64,000 bases of DNA from Rhynchopus sp. YZ270_cl-10 (lineage: Eukaryota > Euglenozoa > Diplonemea > Diplonemida > Diplonemidae), in assembly GCA_964035575.1 (NCBI GenBank), contig OZ037851.1, positions 1,612,001 to 1,676,000 on the forward strand, given 5' to 3'. The translations under genes and the position numbers were made by a program. Below, piece by piece: positions 57,795 through 64,000 of the stretch (the stretch's first letter is position 1; each line of letters begins with the position of its first letter). The notes beneath the pieces were generated by a model, which searched no databases, was not told the origin of the DNA, and saw only the letters and a list, made by a program, of their open reading frames with translations.

Positions 57795-58639
57795 GGCAGA
57801 GGCAGAAGCGGGTACAGCTGTTTTATCCGTGTGGGGTAGAAAAATATGTTGCTTTTTATTTATAGAACCAACCACCGATGGCAAAACTCAAGCAAGTTTG
57901 GTTGAGAAGAGAGCGTGCACCCAGGTAGGCGTTGCTCGTTGTGTGTCCCGCTAGCTCTGCGGTGGCAGAGAGGTGAGGTTCATCTCTCTTTGTTCAAGAG
58001 ATGCACTCCCATTGCCGCTAGGCTGTAGTGTTGTTCGCTCAATGCGTGTTGTTTGCAATAGGCCTTTTCGAGAGGGCTTTGTATTTCAATACAGATTTTA
58101 TATTATTTTTCAAGAAAGAAAAGACCGTACGCACCAAAACACTCTTCATTAGTTGCCAATTTCTCTAAGCAAAATTCTCTGGGTACAAGACCCACAGGAA
58201 ATTTACCGAAACTAAAAAATTATCTATTTTTTTCAAGAAAGTGCCCCTCCATGTTCCGTAATTGGCTCGGGAGAGTCTAAAAAAGAGGGGCAATGTTTTA
58301 CAACTCATATTTGTCTTCAAAGAAAGTGAATATGCATCACCCAGCCATGTCAGCCATATGCCTTCCATGCTTTTTGTTCCCTTCATTCTAAAATTATTTT
58401 ATTTCGCTTTTACTTTTACCCTTATTGTTTTCACTTGCGCACACTATCCACGCACCTATCTACCCCTTTCTCGAGTTATAACGACCACCTGCGCCCCCTA
58501 TTTTCTTTACCCCCCACAAGCATCTATGCTCTCTTGCGGAGGTTGTTGCACACATGGTTGCGTACATTCATTCCAAAACCCCTGTCAGAGTATTCTTTAT
58601 GGGTGCAAGCAAGGCTAGCTCATACTGCGAAGCTGTCTG
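57795..58639. other. Intergenic region with GC-rich hairpins
   Basis: No protein gene. CATCTCT/AGAGATG forms a 7-bp stem near 57981-58003, inside a GC-richer patch (57950-58030) that stands out from AT-rich surroundings. It may be a structured RNA, but it does not fit a tRNA. Confidence 0.4.
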
Positions 58640-59398
58640 ATGCCTCCAAGGCAGGTGGACGCAGTAGAGAGGGCGTGTGGCGATGCAGTGGCGCTGTTGG
58701 AGATGAACCAGTACCCACCCGAGACACATGAGATCTACAGAACAGAGTACAATGGGTTGCAGCTGGTGGACATCGGGCGCATTGACGCGTCGTGGGGTGC
58801 AGGCATCATCGGCACGCACAACCGCATGACCCTGACCGTTTACCCGATAGGCTACACAGCAAAGCGCAAGTGGCCCAGCCACAGCACAGGGCGTGATGTT
58901 ACCTACACTGTGTCCATCCGAGGCACAGTCGTGTCTGGCGACAAGCAAGTGACCTGCGTGATTGAAAGTGAGAACCTCACAATAGTTGCCGCAACAGCAA
59001 ATGCCGCCTTCACCGACCTCTGCACAAAGTGCTGCGAAAACGACGTCAACCCACCTGCACAAACTGCGGCGTACTTCTTCGGCTTTTCGCTTCCCCATGT
59101 GAAGAGAGTTGTGCACGCGATGCCTGGATACAAACAGATCGTCGAATACTTCTCGCAGCGGAAGGAGCAACCTGCGGCATCTGTGCACATCGAGTCTGTG
59201 AGCACGGTGAGCGACGTGCGGAGGGTGCTGCCGTCGTCGACGGAGATGCTCCTCTGCATGCGCTCCACACCCGGCCTGGCCCTTTGCAGTGAGACAGGTC
59301 TTGAGCGCCCCGTGTACCCCACACCCGAGGGTCTATACGGCGAAAGCGGTGTTCCAGCTGTGGACGAGTGTGCACAGTACCTTTCGTCCTTCCGATAG
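58640..59398 (+). CDS. FYR (FYRN/FYRC) domain protein
   Basis: 252 residues. Residues 30-80 (YRTEYNGLQLVDIGRI and LTVYPIGYTAKRKWPS) carry the FYRN signature, a Tyr-Pro-x-Gly-Tyr followed by Arg and Trp. The following strands (VTYTVSIRGTVV, CVIESENLTIVAATANAAFTDL) fit FYRC, whose end reads as a short Pro/Ser region and helix. FYR pairs occur in chromatin proteins such as MLL and TBRG1. No SET or PHD domain is attached here, so this may be a stand-alone chromatin-complex subunit. No intron. Assignment is by motif. Confidence 0.5.
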   Translation: MPPRQVDAVERACGDAVALLEMNQYPPETHEIYRTEYNGLQLVDIGRIDASWGAGIIGTHNRMTLTVYPIGYTAKRKWPSHSTGRDVTYTVSIRGTVVSGDKQVTCVIESENLTIVAATANAAFTDLCTKCCENDVNPPAQTAAYFFGFSLPHVKRVVHAMPGYKQIVEYFSQRKEQPAASVHIESVSTVSDVRRVLPSSTEMLLCMRSTPGLALCSETGLERPVYPTPEGLYGESGVPAVDECAQYLSSFR

Positions 59399-59450
59399 TG
59401 ACACCTTTTCCACCACACCACCAGGCCGGGATGGGACACCCACGGTAACA

Positions 59451-61031
59451 ATGCACCGCACGTCTCGTGGACGCACGAAGCAGTACTGGCACAATGTGGA
59501 GGCCCTGTTGGCACCACGCAAGGCCACACGGGTGGGCGACCTGTTCCAGTGGAAGGTGCACCCACACGACCCACACCCACGCGACGTTGTGAGCGACGTG
59601 GTGCGGACGTGGCGGGAACTGCTTCCGAAGAAGCCTGCTGTGAGGACTGCGACGGCGAATTCGTGGACCACCGTCGCTACACCGCATGAAATAAGGCACG
59701 TCGAACAAGATGTCCTGAAGCAGGTGCCTGCAGTGCCCCTGGACGACCCACAGTGTGCCTTCCTGCTGAAGGAGTGTAGGAACATCATCACCCGTGCGCG
59801 CACTGCGAAGGATAAGGTGCGGATGCGTGCGGAGCTGAGTCATGCAGAGGAGGCCTTGTTCACAGTGCTGCTGTGCAAGCAGCCAAAGCTGTTAGCGCAA
59901 TACAAGGCGCAGGCGCAGGCGGGTGGGAGGGGTGCCTTCACGCTTCTCACCGAAACACATGCGGCAACGTACCGGCGCAGCTGCACTGCGCTGCTTGGGT
60001 GCTTTGCCTCTGCAGGCGACGTGGCGAGGAGCTTTGTGCTCTACTCACACCTGCGGCGGGCAGGAGTGGCCGACAGCCCAGTGTACCTGGACATGCTGTC
60101 CGCTGTCAGTGTCGCCGCAAACAAGCATGCCGTGTACTCCACCAACGCAGCACAGCCACTGCGCGACATGCTGTCCATCACCTTCGACTCGCTGTGGGGT
60201 GGCGTCGCTCTGTCGCCTGCCTTTTACCACCTGCTGCTGCAGAACGCCCTGCGCCACGACCACATGGGGATGTACTGGGTTGTGCTGCGCGACTTCAACA
60301 AGAAGGTCGGCATTCTTGAACAGCCAATCACCCCGTCCTCCTTTCCCTCTGTGTGCCACCTGCCGTGGGCGTTGTGCAACGAAGGCAAACCTCTTGCTGC
60401 GTTGCGCCTCTTGGAACACATCGGCGCCACTGGACTGCGACACCCGCCTGCGTACTACCAGTCGGCACGTGTTGTGTTGGATTCTTTGATGCGTGCGGAA
60501 CACTTCACAGAGGCAGAGGCCCTGTGCAGCAGCCTTGCACACGTAGGGCAGGAGGCAAGGTTCGCAGCAGCTATGTTGCGTGGCTATCTCTGGCACAGCC
60601 GTGCCGTAACAGAGGGCTCCACACACATCACGTTGCAGACACATGTCGAGAAGTGGCTGCTGGTGGCGCAGGGACTCGGTGACCAGGTGCTGTGGGGTGA
60701 CGCTGTTGAAGCATGCGCGAGCAGAGAGGTGCTCAGTTTTGTGGAGCAACGTCTGCCGCCAGATGTGGGTGTGCTCTGTGACCTGAAGCGCCTCGACAGG
60801 TACGCCTCCTTTGGTATGATTCTGCAGGCGGAGCAGCTCGCCGCCAAACTTCTCCGCGCGAGCAACGTGACTGTCGTGTACAGCTCACTTCTAGCGGGTT
60901 ACGCACAGCTCGGAGACCGTGCAGGAGTGGTGTCGACAATCGAGCGTCTCTCGTTGTCGGATACCGTCCTGCACAGAGGGTCGATAGAGGCTACTCTCGA
61001 ATTTGTCGCAAATGACGTCCGTCACGTCTGA
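59451..61031 (+). CDS. PPR-like helical-repeat protein, probably mitochondrial
   Basis: 526 residues from the ATG after a CACCAG acceptor (AG 59423-59424); the open frame continues upstream into the preceding gene and is not used. The N-terminus (MHRTSRGRTKQYWHN) is basic, free of acidic residues for 16 residues and fits a mitochondrial presequence. Repeating two-helix units are seen, for example YRRSCTALLGCFASAGDVARSFV, YLDMLSAVSVAANKH, FYHLLLQNALRHDHMGMYWVVLRDF and VYSSLLAGYAQLGDRAGVVSTI. These resemble pentatricopeptide repeats, which bind organelle RNA. Euglenozoa have many, but the repeats here are degenerate. Confidence 0.6.
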   Translation: MHRTSRGRTKQYWHNVEALLAPRKATRVGDLFQWKVHPHDPHPRDVVSDVVRTWRELLPKKPAVRTATANSWTTVATPHEIRHVEQDVLKQVPAVPLDDPQCAFLLKECRNIITRARTAKDKVRMRAELSHAEEALFTVLLCKQPKLLAQYKAQAQAGGRGAFTLLTETHAATYRRSCTALLGCFASAGDVARSFVLYSHLRRAGVADSPVYLDMLSAVSVAANKHAVYSTNAAQPLRDMLSITFDSLWGGVALSPAFYHLLLQNALRHDHMGMYWVVLRDFNKKVGILEQPITPSSFPSVCHLPWALCNEGKPLAALRLLEHIGATGLRHPPAYYQSARVVLDSLMRAEHFTEAEALCSSLAHVGQEARFAAAMLRGYLWHSRAVTEGSTHITLQTHVEKWLLVAQGLGDQVLWGDAVEACASREVLSFVEQRLPPDVGVLCDLKRLDRYASFGMILQAEQLAAKLLRASNVTVVYSSLLAGYAQLGDRAGVVSTIERLSLSDTVLHRGSIEATLEFVANDVRHV

Positions 61032-61172
61032 TGATGCTGGCCGGGGGGGAGGGAAACTACATACAAAAGAGAACTTTCCAACTGTATTTTTGCCATACTC
61101 ATTACTTACTAACCACGCAACACCCACCCAACCCTTCAGGACACACAACACTCACAAGACTTGGCCCTGTCT

Positions 61173-61771
61173 ATGGGACACCTCATGGACCCACTCGAAC
61201 CTTCGCGAGGATTGAATCCTTCCACCAAAACTATTGGATGTCTGAGAGATCTTGGACTTGGGCAGGAGAACGAACTGGAGGGACTTGAGGGTTTGTTCAG
61301 CTTGCAGGATGTGCACGCACAGCCGAAGGCGTCTCTAGCGAGCATGTTTGATGCTCCTCTTGAGGCAGCACCCTCCTCGCCTCCCCGTCCCCAGACGCCA
61401 CCGCAAGTCCAGACAAGTTCGCCAGTTGAGTCGACGTCGAACCCTTCCGTAGCCACGCTTGGCTGCATCCGTGACCTCGTGACGTCGAACTGGGACAAGC
61501 AAGAAGACGACGGCGGGATGGCAGACTTCATGCAGGCTCTGCGTGGGCAAGGTGCGATCGACACAGACTTCGCGTCCTTCAACTTCAACACAATTGCAAC
61601 GGGGCTGAGAGACGACAAGCCGTCTCTCAGCAGCGTGTTCGGCGACACCTCGGGATCCGAACTCTCTGACGTGCTGTCGGCATTCACGCAACCGGTGGAA
61701 GCGCCGAGTCAGGAGTCAGCACCAAAAACAACAGCAGCATACAGCCCGCCCATGGCAGTGGAACCTGTACG

Positions 61772-61837
<66 letters not shown>

Positions 61838-63564
61838 ACAGCAGCAGCCCACACCTGCAGGGCCCACATCCGTTCGGTTAGGGAGCGAGCTCTCGCAGCC
61901 CCCCTGCGCGCACAACAACTGGGACAACGTCCGTGTCAAGAAAGGCTTCTTTGGCCTTCGCTGCCGGACGTGCTCCTCAAACTGGAAAGTCCCCATCAAG
62001 GCAATCGCGAAGTGCCCTGCTTTCTTCAACGGGTACTGTCCGAACGGCGGGAACTGCCCGCTCCCACACATTCACAGGTGTGTTTTCTTGTTTTTGCATT
62101 CCCCCACACACCAAATTACCACTTCAGGTACAAGAACCCAGAGAGGGAAAAACAAAACCCGCGTGCAATGGTGGTCTCGCAGCTTCGTGCGACAGAAGCA
62201 ACCGCGGGCCTGTCGCAAGAGGATGCTGCGCGAGAGCGGGAGCAGCCCACAGAGACGGAGACGCTCCCACCACGCGAGGATGCGAACCTGGAGATAGGGG
62301 CTGCTGTGCACATTGCACCGAACAAGGATGCAGGGGAGGGCACGTTCCTGCGGCTGGGTGGTGTGGGCATTGTGGTGGCACCGGGGGAGGAGCATGGCAA
62401 GTGGCATGTGGAGACGAGGGAGCAGGGGAATGTGTGGGTAGAGAGCCGCTTCCTGAACGTGGCACTGAAGCGGGGCGACGCGCCCACGAAGCAGGAGCAG
62501 CTTGAGTCGACCTTTGCCGTGCCGCTGTCTGTGTACAACATGGGCAACCCACAGCTTTCCCCTGACCGTGCTGAAGTGCTTCAAAAGCTTGTGTCTGAAA
62601 AGCTGAGCGACCCTGTTTTCACAGAGGCAATGGCGTCGCGCCCCTGCAACCACAACAACTGGGACAACGTGCGTATCGTCAAGGGCAAGATCGGTCTGAG
62701 GTGTCGTTCCTGCGGCATACACTGGAAGGCAGATGTCAGTGCCATCATAAAATGCCCCGCCTTCTTCAACGGGTACTGCCCGAACGGGGTGAGCTGCCCT
62801 CTTCCACATATCCACCGCTACAAAAATAAAGCAAAGGAAGAGGCAAAGGCACGCATCGTGGCGCTCACCCTCCAACAAGCCGCACAAGCTGCACAGAGCG
62901 GTATGCTTCACACTGTGAAAAAAAACACATTTGAATACCACATTCACGCCACGCCACGACACTCCCACACAGGCAAGGAAGGAACGTACGAGGGGCCCAA
63001 CCTCGTCAGCCAAGATGCGCTCAACCGCGCCTCTACCGGGGAATCGGTATGTGCACGTCATTGCATGGCAACACCACACCTACACTACAGCACAACGAAG
63101 AACCGTCAGTTGCTCCAGAGAACCAAAGTGCATCTGGGCCGACAAGCGCGCCGTGTCAGCACAACCAGTGGGTTGAAACCACGGTATGACTGCGAAGCAC
63201 ATTACAATCCACCACCCCACCACACCACACCACTCAGGACAAGGCCGATTCCTTGACATGCGAGGCGTGCACGTTGGTGTGGGATGTGGATAGGAGCAGC
63301 ATCGCGCAGTGTCCTGCGTACTTCAACTTCAATGGCTACTGCCACTCAGGGCCCACATGCCCTATGGCGCACGTCAAACAGTCGTCTGCACCTGTGCCTG
63401 CCGCGGCGTCCGCAGCAGAGCTGTGCAGCTCGTGCAACGGGAAGCCTGCCTGCGTGTTCTGCTACGACTGCCACTCCAAGGAGTGCGCAGAATGCTACAG
63501 CACGTCGCACGCAGACGAGCCGAAGAAGTTCCATCTCAACATCAACAAAAGCGACAGTGCGTGA
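61173..63564 (+). CDS. Triple zinc-module protein with polyQ and B-box-like finger
   Basis: Five exons: 61173-62077, 62128-62900, 62973-63046, 63091-63183 and 63238-63564. Junction phases agree throughout and give 723 residues. The N-terminal 240 residues are disordered and include a 25-residue polyQ (201-225). Module 1 (about 245-302) and module 2 (about 475-534) share C-x-HNNWDNVR, KG, LRCR-x-C, then C-x7-C-x5-C-x3-H and HIHR. Module 3 (about 605-659) is split by the last intron and recovered only by splicing: CQHNQW, CEAC, then C-x9-C-x5-C-x3-H. A B-box-like cluster follows (CSSC...CYDC...CAEC...H...H). The CCCH half suggests RNA binding. The combination resembles kinetoplastid zinc proteins with a WDxVR-type module. 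Function unknown. Confidence 0.75.
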
Positions 63565-64000
63565 GGTAACAGGGCAGTGTTGTGGTCACAACACATCATT
63601 TCTAGCTGGGTGGGGTTTCGTGTTAGCGTCTTTAAAAAAAGAAAAAAGTTATGTTTAGTTTGCTTTATGTTCGGATTCAGTTTTTTTCATATTGTATGTG
63701 ACATTGTCGGGTGTTTTGACCACGTGTGCGGGAAAGCAAAAGAGTTTTATACTTGGGGTGGTTTTGAGTTTGAGTGGTTCTCAGCGATACATTTTTTAGG
63801 TACTGTCGGAGAGTGCTTTGTATCCCAAAGTTGCTGACGCAGCGGAAAACAACACAATTGCTTTCCGCAATAGTTGTGATTGCGTTGGTGAGTGTTTCTG
63901 TGTATTCCCAGCCATCTATTCTGCGTTTGATCTTTACACACTTTTTTTGTGTCCTTCTTGTGATGTGAAGTCCCAGTCAGTGAGAAAATAAGTAGTGTGC
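63565..64000. other. 3' flank of the zinc-module gene
   Basis: AT/GT-rich; no gene called up to the window end. Confidence 0.5.

Noticed and set aside
57940-58030. tRNA gene
   Set aside because: No acceptor stem, A box or B box with the right spacing could be placed.

Overview
This is nuclear DNA from a protist, most likely a euglenozoan that keeps many ordinary GT-AG introns (a diplonemid- or euglenid-like organism fits better than a kinetoplastid). The grounds are a paraflagellar-rod-domain protein, kinetoplastid-style PH-like and zinc proteins, twelve genes in a row on one strand, and C/A-rich leaders that each start just after a pyrimidine-AG, as expected for spliced-leader trans-splicing. 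The organism call is inference; no spliced-leader RNA or rRNA gene was found.

Region 1 (1-10530) is a segmentally duplicated block. It holds three copies of a gene family resembling helical pore-forming toxins (copy 1 cut by the window edge, copy 2 broken or spliced about once, copy 3 cut short by an insertion), a small BART-like gene, and long AT-rich duplicated flanks. Two different hairpin-type mobile elements sit in one duplicate each, and the other duplicate keeps the empty site.

Region 2 (10531-about 34860) is the fossil of a Polinton/Maverick element. Part of it has been amplified into five head-to-tail units of about 4.64 kb plus a partial sixth. The units look nearly identical, and all their length differences come from one poly-G tract. 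Each unit carries pieces of a minor-virion-like gene, a packaging ATPase and an integrase, a spliced coiled-coil gene with three mutually homologous introns, and a non-autonomous hAT element inside the first of those introns. Beyond the array lie the rest of the minor-virion-like gene, an adenain-type protease and a DUF5679-like zinc protein.

Region 3 (35410-63564) is a one-directional run of twelve host genes: an NTF2-like mRNA-export factor, a paraflagellar-rod-domain protein, a PH-like/zinc/TM protein, a secreted DUF6748-like protein, a multi-pass membrane protein, a Pro/Ala-rich coiled-coil protein, a UHM splicing-factor-like protein, the Golgi coiled-coil protein CASP, a TMEM86/YhhN lysoplasmalogenase, an FYR-domain protein, a PPR-like helical-repeat protein and a triple-module zinc protein. 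The intron-bearing genes have introns that almost all start GTATG. A 1.29-kb hAT-like element with a 605-bp TACTATGG satellite and a 471-bp TIR element lie between genes. I see no shared pathway across the cluster; it looks like a polycistronic run of unrelated housekeeping and flagellar or trafficking genes.
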